Shown here piece by piece: positions 53,316 to 61,595 of a stretch of 64,000 bases of DNA; the stretch's first letter is position 1; each line of letters begins with the position of its first letter. Location: assembly GCA_016197405.1 (NCBI GenBank), contig JACPVR010000012.1, forward strand, positions 216,132 to 280,131, read 5' to 3'. Source of the DNA: Mycobacterium sp. (GTDB taxonomy: Bacteria > Actinomycetota > Actinomycetes > Mycobacteriales > Mycobacteriaceae). Both the position numbers and the translations under genes were made by a program. The notes under the pieces are model-generated. The model searched no databases and was not told where the DNA came from. It was given only the letters and a program-made list of their open reading frames with translations.

Positions 53316-53945
53316 TCAAGCACCGCCCTGCGCCGCGCCGCCGCGTTCGGCCGGCAACGGCGGGGCCTGGGGTGCCGCACCGGTTCCGGGGCCGGGCTGT
53401 GCCCCGGGAACCGGCACCGGGGCGGGTGCGTTCGGCGTCGCCACACTCCCGGGTGCGTTCGGTCCGGGGGCGTTCGGACCGGAAGCACCTCCGGGTGGGG
53501 CCGCAGGCGCAGGCGGTACACCTGGACCACCGGGACCACCGGGACCACCGCCTGGCGCGCCAGGCCCGAACCCGGGCGGCGGCGGGGGTGGTGGGCCCTG
53601 CGGACCCATCCGCTCCGGACCATCCCGGTGACCGGGCGGCGGTGGCGGCGAGTCGGCATCCAGGTGTCCGATATGCCCTGGAGCGCCTGCGGTACCGACC
53701 GTCAGCTGCATCATCGGATGCGCGTTGATCGTCAGCCCACCGAGAAGCCCGACCAGGAGTCCCACCCCGGCCGCTGCGATCGCCGTGCCGACCGGGTGTC
53801 GACGCGCGGGAGCGGCCACCGCTGCCCACCGCTCGGACCGCGGCGACGCCATCGGTTGTCCGGGCGTCTCGGGCATCCGCACAGTGTCGACTTCACGTAT
53901 CGACTCGTCATCCGAAATATCTTGTCTATCTTGCTCATTGCTCAT
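53316..53945 (-). CDS. Pro/Gly-rich membrane protein divergent from the two-component system
   Basis: 209 residues from ATG 53945, which has CAGGAG six bases upstream. An acidic cytoplasmic N-terminus, one membrane span (PVGTAIAAAGVGLLVGLLGG, about 51-70), then a low-complexity Pro/Gly-rich outer tail (98-209) with repeated P and PG runs. No catalytic domain. It is divergent from the response regulator across 122 bases that contain direct repeats, and the kinase sensor loop is also Pro-rich, so it may be a partner or target. Function is unknown. Confidence 0.75.
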   Translation of the reverse strand: MSNEQDRQDISDDESIREVDTVRMPETPGQPMASPRSERWAAVAAPARRHPVGTAIAAAGVGLLVGLLGGLTINAHPMMQLTVGTAGAPGHIGHLDADSPPPPPGHRDGPERMGPQGPPPPPPPGFGPGAPGGGPGGPGGPGVPPAPAAPPGGASGPNAPGPNAPGSVATPNAPAPVPVPGAQPGPGTGAAPQAPPLPAERGGAAQGGA

Positions 53946-54036
53946 CAGCGACTCCTGTTGCGTTGGCTTCCCGACGGCGCCGACGCTAGCCACCGAGGGT
54001 GAAGCCAACCTGAAGACAACCGTCCGCGGGTGTTTC

Positions 54037-54052
54037 TTCAGATACGTTTCAG
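54037..54052. promoter_or_regulatory. Direct-repeat RR box (TTCAG, 11-base spacing)
   Basis: TTCAG at 54037-54041 and 54048-54052 are spaced 11 bases apart, the helical period used by OmpR/PhoP-type regulators. An inverted CTGAA lies at 54010-54014. The set lies between the response-regulator gene and the divergent Pro-rich gene and suits autoregulation of both. Confidence 0.5.
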
Positions 54053-54067
54053 GTCGCCCACGACACA

Positions 54068-54775
54068 ATGGACACCATGGTCGGCAGCGCGGACACCAGT
54101 CGCAGTCCGGCACGGATCCTGGTCGTCGAGGATTCCGACGCCATCCGTGAGACGGTTGTGGAGGCACTGCACGCCGCCGGGTACGCCTGCGAGGGCTCCG
54201 TCGACGGCTCCGGGCTCGAAGACACCCTCGACGGGTACCGGCCGGATCTGGTGGTGCTCGACGTGATGCTGCCCGGCCGGGACGGCTTCGCCCTGGTCGA
54301 CGTCGTCCGCGACTGGGGTGAAGTAGGCGTCATCATGCTCACCGCGCGCGACGCGTTACCGGATCGATTACGCGGCCTCGACGGCGGCGCTGACGACTAC
54401 GTCGTCAAACCCTTCGAGTTGTCCGAGCTCATCTCCCGAGTGGGCGCCGTACTGCGCCGGCGCGGCCGTCTTCCGGCGACGATCCAGGTCGGAGACCTTG
54501 TGGTCGACCGCGGCGCCGGCATCGCGGCGCGGGCCGGGACCCGACTGGACCTCACGGCCACCGAACTGCGCCTGCTCGACTTCCTCCTGGACCAACGGGG
54601 ACGCACCGTCAGTGCCAATCAGATCCTCAACGCGGTGTGGGGCTACACCTCCTACGACGACAACCTGGTCCATGTCCACATCAGCAGCCTGCGAAAGAAG
54701 TTGGAGGCGCACGGACCTCGGATCCTGCACACCGCCAGGGGTATCGGTTACCGACTCGAGGCACCACGCCAGTGA
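54068..54775 (+). CDS. OmpR-family response regulator
   Basis: 235 residues. Receiver domain with acidic Glu21-Asp22, phospho-acceptor Asp65 in VVLDVMLPG and Lys114 in DDYVVKPFE. Winged-helix DNA-binding domain from about 140 (LTATELRLLDFLLDQRGRTV, HISSLRKKLE, TARGIGYRL). Its stop overlaps the kinase start (GTGA). ATG 54077 is a possible alternative. It is phosphorylated by the kinase next door; targets probably include the divergent Pro-rich gene. Confidence 0.93.
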   Translation: MDTMVGSADTSRSPARILVVEDSDAIRETVVEALHAAGYACEGSVDGSGLEDTLDGYRPDLVVLDVMLPGRDGFALVDVVRDWGEVGVIMLTARDALPDRLRGLDGGADDYVVKPFELSELISRVGAVLRRRGRLPATIQVGDLVVDRGAGIAARAGTRLDLTATELRLLDFLLDQRGRTVSANQILNAVWGYTSYDDNLVHVHISSLRKKLEAHGPRILHTARGIGYRLEAPRQ

Positions 54776-56214
54776 CAGCACCCATTCAGACCGCGACGCC
54801 GTCGCTGCGTCTTCGTGTCATGGTCGGCGCGCTCACCCTGCTGACCGTCCTGCTGGTTCTGCTCGGCGTCACGATCGATCTGCTCATCGGGGCGCAGGCC
54901 CGTCGGGACCTGCACGACCGGATGATGGGCGGAGCGGCCCGAGCCGATGCGCTCACCGCCGCCGGCGCCCCACCGACCCAGGTGGCGGCCGAGCTCAACG
55001 GCGGCGGTATCCGGGCCCTGGTGATCACCGCAGACGGCGCGACCTACGGGGACCGCTCCCTGCCGCGTGATTCGGCACAGAGTTCGGCCGTCCCGCCTCC
55101 CCCGCCACCACCGCCGCCGGGAGGCCCCCGCCCGCCGAAGACGCCCGGTCCGCCACCGGAAGCCACCGCCACTGTCATCGAACGGCCCCTACCCGACGGC
55201 GGTCGGGTGGTTCTGGTAGCCGACACCACCGCAACCACCGCGCTGCTGCGTCAACTGCGCGTCATCATGGTCGTGTCCGGTGTCACGGTGCTGATGGCGG
55301 CCGCAATCGGCGTCGCCCTGGTGGTCCGCGCGGCGATGCTGCCGTTGCAGCGGCTCACCCTCGTCGCCGAATCCATCGCCGCGGGCGACCGCGGGCGACG
55401 AGTGCGTCCTGACCGTCCCGGTACCGAATTAGGCCGTGCCGCATCCGCTTTCGACACCATGCTGGATGCCCTGGAATCCTCCGAGACCGCGACCCGACGC
55501 TTTCTGGCAGATGCCGCCCACGAGCTTCGCACACCGATCGCCGGCATTCAGGCCGGCGCCGAGCTCATGGCCTCGACGGCAAGTCAGCGTGACGAGCCTG
55601 ATTGGACCCGGCAACGACGCCGGGCCGAACTGGTGCTCACCGAGGCACGTCGAGCAGGCAGGCTGGTGGGTGACATGCTCGACCTGAGCCGTATCGATGC
55701 CGGGCTGCAGCTCGAGATCACCGATTGCGATCTGGTCGCACTGGCCGAGTCCGAACGTGAGCGAGCCGCCCTGCTGGCACCGGCATTACATGTCGTTCGT
55801 ACCGGGGTGGCAACACTTTCTGTTCGCGCCGACCCCAGCCGGATCGCGCAGATACTGGCCAATCTCACCGACAACGCCCGGCGCCACACACCTGCCGGTG
55901 GCACCATCGCGATCATCGTCACCGCGGTCGAAGGCGGTGCGGAGGTGACCGTTTCCGACACCGGTCCCGGAATACCCGACGAGCAGCGCGAGCGAATCTT
56001 CGAACGGCTGGTACGTCTCGATGACGCGCGCAGCCGCGACAACGGAGGAGCGGGTCTGGGTCTGCCGATCGCGCGCGCCCTGGCCCGCGCCCATGGTGGC
56101 GAATTGGTCTGTTTGCCAGGCCAACCGGGTGCCCGATTCCGGTTGTGGCTGCCTGCATATCCGGCTTCTCCTCCCCCGGCTCCCGGTAACCACGTCGCAG
56201 AGCGCAGTCTCTGA
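54772..56214 (+). CDS. Sensor histidine kinase with proline-rich sensor loop
   Basis: 480 residues from GTG 54772. First membrane span about 14-40, then an extracytoplasmic loop with nine consecutive Pro (108-116) followed by a Pro-rich tract to about 130, second span about 165-187, HAMP, H-box FLADAAHELRTP with His250, and an ATPase domain (NLTDNARRH, VSDTGPGIP, GAGLGLPIARALA). The Pro-rich loop is unusual for a sensor and could contact the Pro/Gly-rich membrane protein encoded divergently. Confidence 0.92.
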   Translation: MTAPIQTATPSLRLRVMVGALTLLTVLLVLLGVTIDLLIGAQARRDLHDRMMGGAARADALTAAGAPPTQVAAELNGGGIRALVITADGATYGDRSLPRDSAQSSAVPPPPPPPPPGGPRPPKTPGPPPEATATVIERPLPDGGRVVLVADTTATTALLRQLRVIMVVSGVTVLMAAAIGVALVVRAAMLPLQRLTLVAESIAAGDRGRRVRPDRPGTELGRAASAFDTMLDALESSETATRRFLADAAHELRTPIAGIQAGAELMASTASQRDEPDWTRQRRRAELVLTEARRAGRLVGDMLDLSRIDAGLQLEITDCDLVALAESERERAALLAPALHVVRTGVATLSVRADPSRIAQILANLTDNARRHTPAGGTIAIIVTAVEGGAEVTVSDTGPGIPDEQRERIFERLVRLDDARSRDNGGAGLGLPIARALARAHGGELVCLPGQPGARFRLWLPAYPASPPPAPGNHVAERSL

Positions 56215-56290
56215 TTTCCGCGTTTTCTCCGTCGCAGGTGCGTACATGCTGTGCAATGACCTGAGACGATGCCCTTGAGATGGATACGCG

Positions 56291-57619
56291 ATGCAGAAGC
56301 TGACAGCGGTGCTGGCCGCATCTCTGGACCCGGTATCGCTGATGCGCAGAATCGCAGAGCAGACATGTCTGTTCACCCCGAAGGCCGACGGGGCCGCCGT
56401 CAGTCTCTACACGCTCGACAAAGAGTTCGTCGTGGTGTCGGCTCACGGTCTGGTGGAGTCGCTGCTCGGCCTGGTGCTACCGGCGGACGGCACCTTCCAA
56501 GGCCGCGCGATTGCCACCGGACAAACCCAAGTCAGCCATGAGACGGCGACGGATCCTCTGCTGACCGAGCAGGTCCGTTCGATCGGTGCTCGGTTGGGCA
56601 TCCATTCATTGGTGGTGGTTCCGTTGATGCACAACGGAATCGCAATCGGCGCCCTGTCGGTCACGGCAACCGAACCGAACAGGTTCACCGACGCCGACGT
56701 CGTGGCCATCACCTCGATCAGCCGGTTCATCTCGGCGTTGATCGACTCGCATTCAGAGCTGTCCCGCCTGCTCGACGACCTGCTCGACGATCCCCACACT
56801 CCGCACCGGGATTCCACGGCGCGTTTTCTGGCGTCGGTGTTGCTACCCGATGTCATCCGGCACGATCACCTACACGACCGGCTCGACACGCTGTTATCGA
56901 CGCCGGCGGAACTGACACCGGTGTTCCAGCCCATCATCGACTTGGCGACCGGTCGCACATTGGGTTTCGAGGGCCTGTCCCGATTTCCCGGTATGCCCGA
57001 GATGAACCCGGCCCAATGGTTCGACACGGCGCGCCGGCTGGGGCGCGGCTACCCGCTCGAACTCATGGCACTCCGGCGTGTCCTCGCTGCGGCTCCCCTC
57101 ATTCCGGCCCACTGTTTCGTCGCGGTCAATCTGAGTCCGACGACCGCACTGGACACCACCGTCCAGGACATCCTCCGGTCGGTGGACAGACACCTCGTTG
57201 TCGAAATCACCGAACACGAGCCATTTCCCGAGGACTTCGCGATACGGCTGAAACCGCTGCGCGACGCCGGTATCGACTTGGCGGTCGACGACGCCGGGGC
57301 CGGATTCGCCAGCTTCACCCAGCTCCTTCGGCTGCGTCCGGAGATGATCAAGATCGACGGGGAGCTGACCTACGGCATCGAAGCCGACCCGGTCAAACGC
57401 GCACTGGCCACCTCGATCGTCCAGCTCGCCACCGAGCTGGGTTCGACGACCGTTGCCGAGGCGATCGAGAACAAATCGCAGATGCACGTTCTGCACAGTC
57501 TGGGAATCCAATGCGGTCAAGGGTTCTTGATCGGGCAGCCACGCTCAGCCGCCGATTCGATATCCGGTGAGTCAGCCGAGCCGGAACACTGGACGGCCCA
57601 AAACACCACACCCCAATAG
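56291..57619 (+). CDS. GAF-EAL cyclic di-GMP phosphodiesterase
   Basis: 442 residues. An N-terminal GAF-like domain (about 1-155) is followed by an EAL domain (about 185-435). Metal and catalytic residues are kept: Glu227 in FEGLSRF, Asn in AVNLSP, Glu in EITEHE, the Asp pair in DDAGAG, Lys in KIDGEL, Glu in AEAIEN and Gln in GFLIGQ. It should cleave c-di-GMP. With the GGDEF protein at 51042 it makes a local opposing pair. It lies 76 bases after the kinase on the same strand and may be co-transcribed. Confidence 0.9.
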   Translation: MQKLTAVLAASLDPVSLMRRIAEQTCLFTPKADGAAVSLYTLDKEFVVVSAHGLVESLLGLVLPADGTFQGRAIATGQTQVSHETATDPLLTEQVRSIGARLGIHSLVVVPLMHNGIAIGALSVTATEPNRFTDADVVAITSISRFISALIDSHSELSRLLDDLLDDPHTPHRDSTARFLASVLLPDVIRHDHLHDRLDTLLSTPAELTPVFQPIIDLATGRTLGFEGLSRFPGMPEMNPAQWFDTARRLGRGYPLELMALRRVLAAAPLIPAHCFVAVNLSPTTALDTTVQDILRSVDRHLVVEITEHEPFPEDFAIRLKPLRDAGIDLAVDDAGAGFASFTQLLRLRPEMIKIDGELTYGIEADPVKRALATSIVQLATELGSTTVAEAIENKSQMHVLHSLGIQCGQGFLIGQPRSAADSISGESAEPEHWTAQNTTPQ

Positions 57620-57677
57620 GATTGTCAGGAGGCGGCAACGCCGTGAAACCGCGTGACCGAAGGAGTGGGGTCGACAG

Positions 57678-58313
57678 TTGGCCGGACCAGAGGCGTATTT
57701 CTATCGCACGGCGGACGGCAGCGGGCTGCCTCATGACCCGCTCAACGCCATCATCGGCCCACGTCCGATCGGCTGGATCTCGTCACTCGGCGTCGACGGG
57801 GTGGCCAACCTCGCGCCCTACAGCTTCTTCAACGCGTTCAACTACAAGCCCCCGGTGATCGGGTTCGCATCGATCGGCTGGAAAGACTCCGTCGCCAACA
57901 TCGACGCCACCCGCGAATTCGTCTGGAACCTGGCGACCCGTCCACTTGCCGAAGCGATGAACGAGACATCGGCCTCGATACCCGCCGATCAGAGCGAATT
58001 CGACCGCGCTGCAGTCACACCCGTCGATTCCGTGATCGTCGCGCCGCCGCGGGTACGGGAAAGCCCGGTCAACTTCGAATGCAGGCTCAGCCAGCTGGTT
58101 CAACTCAAGGACGCCCAGGGGCAGCAACTGACGACCTGGGTGGTGTTCGGCGAGGTCGTGGCGGTACACATCGACAACGCCCTGCTCACCGACGGCGTCT
58201 ACGACACGGCGGCCGCACAACCCATCCTGCGGGCCGGCGGTCTGGGTAATTACTTCGACGTGAGTCCGCAGGCCGGGTTCACGATGCTGCGTCCGGATGA
58301 CCGCGGTCGCTGA
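57678..58313 (+). CDS. Flavin reductase-like FMN-binding protein
   Basis: 211 residues from TTG 57678. FMN-binding split barrel: NAIIGPRPIGWISSLG, NLAPYSFFNAFNYKPPVIGFAS and FVWNLATRPLAEAMN, with the GNYFDVSP end. Such proteins supply reduced flavin or bind FMN; the partner is unknown. TTG is preferred because no in-frame GTG exists nearby and the conserved region begins at once. It is convergent with the ABC-F gene. Confidence 0.82.
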   Translation: MAGPEAYFYRTADGSGLPHDPLNAIIGPRPIGWISSLGVDGVANLAPYSFFNAFNYKPPVIGFASIGWKDSVANIDATREFVWNLATRPLAEAMNETSASIPADQSEFDRAAVTPVDSVIVAPPRVRESPVNFECRLSQLVQLKDAQGQQLTTWVVFGEVVAVHIDNALLTDGVYDTAAAQPILRAGGLGNYFDVSPQAGFTMLRPDDRGR

Positions 58314-58320
58314 GTCGGTC

Positions 58321-59985
58321 CTAGATCTCGACGACCCGGCCGCCCTCGACCAGCCACGACCGGTCCAGCCGGACGTTGCGCAGCATGCGGCGGTCGTGTG
58401 TGACCAGCAGCAGCGCACCGTCATAGGTGGTCAGTGCCTGTTCGAGTTGCTCGATCGCGGGCAGATCAAGGTGGTTGGTCGGCTCGTCGAGCACCAGCAC
58501 GTTGGTCCCACAGGCCTGCAGCAGGGCCAGGCCGGCGCGGGTTCGCTCGCCAGGCGAGAGATCGTCGACCTCACGCTCCACGTGGTCGGCGCGCAGACCG
58601 AACTTCGCAAGCAGGGTTCGCACATCGGCGGTCGGCCAGGACGGAACACGCCTTTCGAATCGGTCGATCAGCAGCCCGGGCCCGGTGAAATCGGCACGGG
58701 CCTGGTCGATTTCACCGATGTCGATGTTGGCACCCAGACTCGCACGCCCCTCGTCGGGACGCTGCCTGCCCAGCAACAGCCGCAACAATGTCGACTTTCC
58801 CGCCCCGTTGGGTCCGGTGATGCCGATGCGGTCGCCGGCCGCCACCTGCAATGAGACCGGACCCAGGACGAAATCCCCTTGTCGCACAACAGCATTGTCG
58901 AGGGTCGCGACAACCGCACTCGACCGCGGCGCCGCGCCGATGGTGAACTCCAGCGTCCACTCCTTGCGGGGTTCGGCCACCTCCTCCAGCCGCGCGATCC
59001 GACTTTCCATCTGACGCACCTTCTGCGCCTGCTTCTCGCTGGACTCCGATGCCGCGCGCCGCCGGATCTTGTCGTTGTCAGGAGCCTTGCGGATGGCATT
59101 GCGAACACCCTGGCTCGACCACTCTCGCTGCGTGCGGGCCCGCGCCACCAGATCGGCCTTCTTGTCGGCGAACTCGTCGTACTGTTCGCGCCGATGCCGG
59201 CGAGCGACCTCCCGCTCCTCCAGATAGCTCTCGTAACCACCACCGAAGACCGTCGTGGTGTTCTGCGCGAGGTCGAGTTCGAGGACTCGAGTCACGCTGC
59301 GCGCCAGGAATTCCCGGTCGTGGCTCACCAGCACCACGCCGCCACGCAGATCCCGGACGAAGTGCTCGAGGCGTTCCAGACCATCGAGATCCAGATCGTT
59401 GGTCGGTTCGTCGAGCAGCACGATGTCGAACCGCGAGACCATCAACGCCGCCAACCCGACCCGGGCCGCCTGACCGCCCGACAGTGCCGTCATCGGTGTC
59501 ACGTCAGGCCTAACAACGTCGACGTCGAGGCCGAGGTCGGCCAGCACGGCGGGCAACCGTTCGTCGAGATCGGCCGCCCCGGTGGCCAACCAATGGTCCA
59601 GCGCCGCAGAGTAGGTGTCGGCCGGGTCGACTCCGGCCGGGTTCTGGCCGGGATCGGCCAGGGCCGCAGCGGCAGCTTCCATGGCCTGCGTCGCTTCGGT
59701 ACACCCGGCGCGGCGCGCGATATAAGCACCGACCGTCTCCCCGGGCACCCGTTCGTGTTCCTGCGGCAGCCAGCCGACGAACGCGTCGGTCGGTGCGACA
59801 CTCACCGAACCTTCGAGCGGCTCGAGGTCGCCGGCGAGAACCCGCAGGAGCGTGCTCTTACCGGCGCCGTTGGCACCCACGACACCGACGACATCACCGG
59901 GCGCCACGGTCAGGTCGACGCCCTCGAAGAGGGTGCGATGCGCGAACCCGCCGGCCACATTCTTCGCGACGAGCGTTGCGGTCAT
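58321..59985 (-). CDS. ABC-F family ATPase
   Basis: 554 residues with two ATPase domains and no membrane segment. First Walker A GANGAGKSTLL, signature LSGGQAARVGLA, Walker B VLLDEPTNDLD. Second Walker A GPNGAGKSTLLR, signature LSPGERTRAGLA, Walker B LVLDEPTNHLD. A charged linker helix joins them. ABC-F proteins act on the ribosome in translation control or antibiotic protection. The ATG at 59985 is the likely start. Downstream of a glycosyltransferase. Confidence 0.9.
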   Translation of the reverse strand: MTATLVAKNVAGGFAHRTLFEGVDLTVAPGDVVGVVGANGAGKSTLLRVLAGDLEPLEGSVSVAPTDAFVGWLPQEHERVPGETVGAYIARRAGCTEATQAMEAAAAALADPGQNPAGVDPADTYSAALDHWLATGAADLDERLPAVLADLGLDVDVVRPDVTPMTALSGGQAARVGLAALMVSRFDIVLLDEPTNDLDLDGLERLEHFVRDLRGGVVLVSHDREFLARSVTRVLELDLAQNTTTVFGGGYESYLEEREVARRHRREQYDEFADKKADLVARARTQREWSSQGVRNAIRKAPDNDKIRRRAASESSEKQAQKVRQMESRIARLEEVAEPRKEWTLEFTIGAAPRSSAVVATLDNAVVRQGDFVLGPVSLQVAAGDRIGITGPNGAGKSTLLRLLLGRQRPDEGRASLGANIDIGEIDQARADFTGPGLLIDRFERRVPSWPTADVRTLLAKFGLRADHVEREVDDLSPGERTRAGLALLQACGTNVLVLDEPTNHLDLPAIEQLEQALTTYDGALLLVTHDRRMLRNVRLDRSWLVEGGRVVEI

Positions 59986-60018
59986 GGGTCCATTCTGCTC
60001 AGCCGCTTCGTCAGAAGC

Positions 60019-61287
60019 TCAGCGGAGGCGCATCGGCGAGGGAACGTCGGGGTCCGACAACAGACCGAGGTACCCCTCCACGATGTTCGCGCCCCGGCGC
60101 ATACCGCCGGTGGCCGCGAAACCAGCAGCGACCGCGTCGACGCCTGCCGTCTTCGTCATCGCCGAGAACACCTTTTCACGCAACCGGGCGGCATTGAGTC
60201 GTCGCGCCGGTAACCGCGTACCGCAGCCCGCGACCTCCACCCGGCGGGCGACTTCGTATTGGTCTCGTCCGAACGGCACGGCACACACCGGTACACCGGC
60301 GCTGAGAGCCTTCTGGGTTATCCCCATGCCACCGTGGGTCACCACGCAGACGGCACGCTCCAGAACTGCCGAATGCGGGACGAATGTCGAGACGGTCGCC
60401 TGAGGAAATGCTGCCGGATCGAAGTCGAGGTGATGTGCCGGCACAGTGGCAACGACGTGTACCCGTTCGCCGTCGAAGGCGCGCATTGCAGTACGCACCA
60501 GCTCGCTGTCGGACTGTCGCACCGACGATGTGGTGACCAGCACGACAGGCAGATCGATATCGTCGAGCCAGTCGTGCGGTGCGGACGACGGCGGCTCGTA
60601 GGTCGCGGGCCCGATCAGGTGCACCGAGTCGCCCCAGCGGGTGTGCGCGTACTCGAACGGTTTGGCGGTGGCCACCAGGACTCCGGGTGCGCGGCGCAGC
60701 AGTTCGTCGGCCGAGCGAACCGGGGGCAGCCCGAGTGCGTCGCGGACAGGGCCCAGACCCCTGCGGACGGGGCGGTCGAAAACCGTGGCGGTCACCGATT
60801 TCACCCCGACATCGCGAATACGGCCGAGCGGTCCGGGGTGCGGTGTGTATCCGGGTCCGAAAGGTGGCGATCCCGGACCGTCCAAATAGGGAATGAAGGG
60901 GCTGAAGATCAACCACGGAACTGCGCGCGCCTCGGCCGCCGATACCGCTCCCCAGCAGTTCGCATCGACGAGCACCATGTCCGGCCGCACATCGGCTATC
61001 GCGGTATCGAGGTCTGCCACCTCGAAAGCGGCTCGACGCAGCAGGGTACGGACTGTCGTTCCCGCGCCGCGCAGCGCGCCGATGGCGTGCCGCTCGTCGC
61101 TCTGTACGGCCTCTATGCGGGGGTCGACGCGTTCGGCCGCGAAACCCAGCCCGTGGCACACCGCCACCCCGGATTCCAGGGTGCGCACGTGGATATCGTG
61201 GCCGCGCGATGCCAGCTCACTGAGCAGCGCGCAGAACGGAAACAGGTGGCCGATGGCCGGCGCCGTGTAGGCCAGGATCACCGCCAC
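60019..61287 (-). CDS. GT1-family glycosyltransferase
   Basis: 422 residues. GT-B fold of the MGT/UGT type: APAIGHLFPFCALLSELASRGH at the start, ANCWGAVSAAEARAVPW, and the donor-binding VTHGGMGITQKALSAGVPV with FGRDQ. Sugar donor and acceptor are unknown; mycobacterial relatives modify glycopeptidolipids or other glycolipids. The nearby MmpL pump could export its product; that link is inference. Confidence 0.88.
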   Translation of the reverse strand: MAVILAYTAPAIGHLFPFCALLSELASRGHDIHVRTLESGVAVCHGLGFAAERVDPRIEAVQSDERHAIGALRGAGTTVRTLLRRAAFEVADLDTAIADVRPDMVLVDANCWGAVSAAEARAVPWLIFSPFIPYLDGPGSPPFGPGYTPHPGPLGRIRDVGVKSVTATVFDRPVRRGLGPVRDALGLPPVRSADELLRRAPGVLVATAKPFEYAHTRWGDSVHLIGPATYEPPSSAPHDWLDDIDLPVVLVTTSSVRQSDSELVRTAMRAFDGERVHVVATVPAHHLDFDPAAFPQATVSTFVPHSAVLERAVCVVTHGGMGITQKALSAGVPVCAVPFGRDQYEVARRVEVAGCGTRLPARRLNAARLREKVFSAMTKTAGVDAVAAGFAATGGMRRGANIVEGYLGLLSDPDVPSPMRLR

Positions 61288-61595
61288 GGCCGGATCCCAA
61301 CTGATTCGCCGCCCGCACCGATCCGGACGCTGACCGGTTCCGAATTCATTTCGAACACAGCTGTCCGCCGGTCTCTCGCAGTAGACCGCGGTCTTGCCTG
61401 TCCCTCAAACTTCGAGCTCCCCTCGGCTTTCGGCATGGTCTGTCCGCTGCCTGCGACACCCGCCTCGCGTGCGGGGCGGGTGCCTACGAGAGTCATTCGG
61501 AGCCGATCCCGACATGGAGGCGTTGACGGCGGAGTTATTTTTCTCAAGGCCTCTGAACTGGCCTTTTCGCGGTCGAGCGTGGGCAGATGGTGGCG
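61288..61595. other. 308-base gap between glycosyltransferase and MmpL-type pump
   Basis: No credible gene. It contains a candidate terminator at 61457-61482 for the MmpL gene. The remainder should hold the promoter of the glycosyltransferase, but no clear element is visible. Confidence 0.4.
61457..61482 (-). terminator. Hairpin downstream of the MmpL-type gene
   Basis: CACCCGCC and GGCGGGTG pair around a ten-base loop, about 115 bases beyond the MmpL stop and before the glycosyltransferase gene. No U tract. It could end transcription of the pump. Confidence 0.45.
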
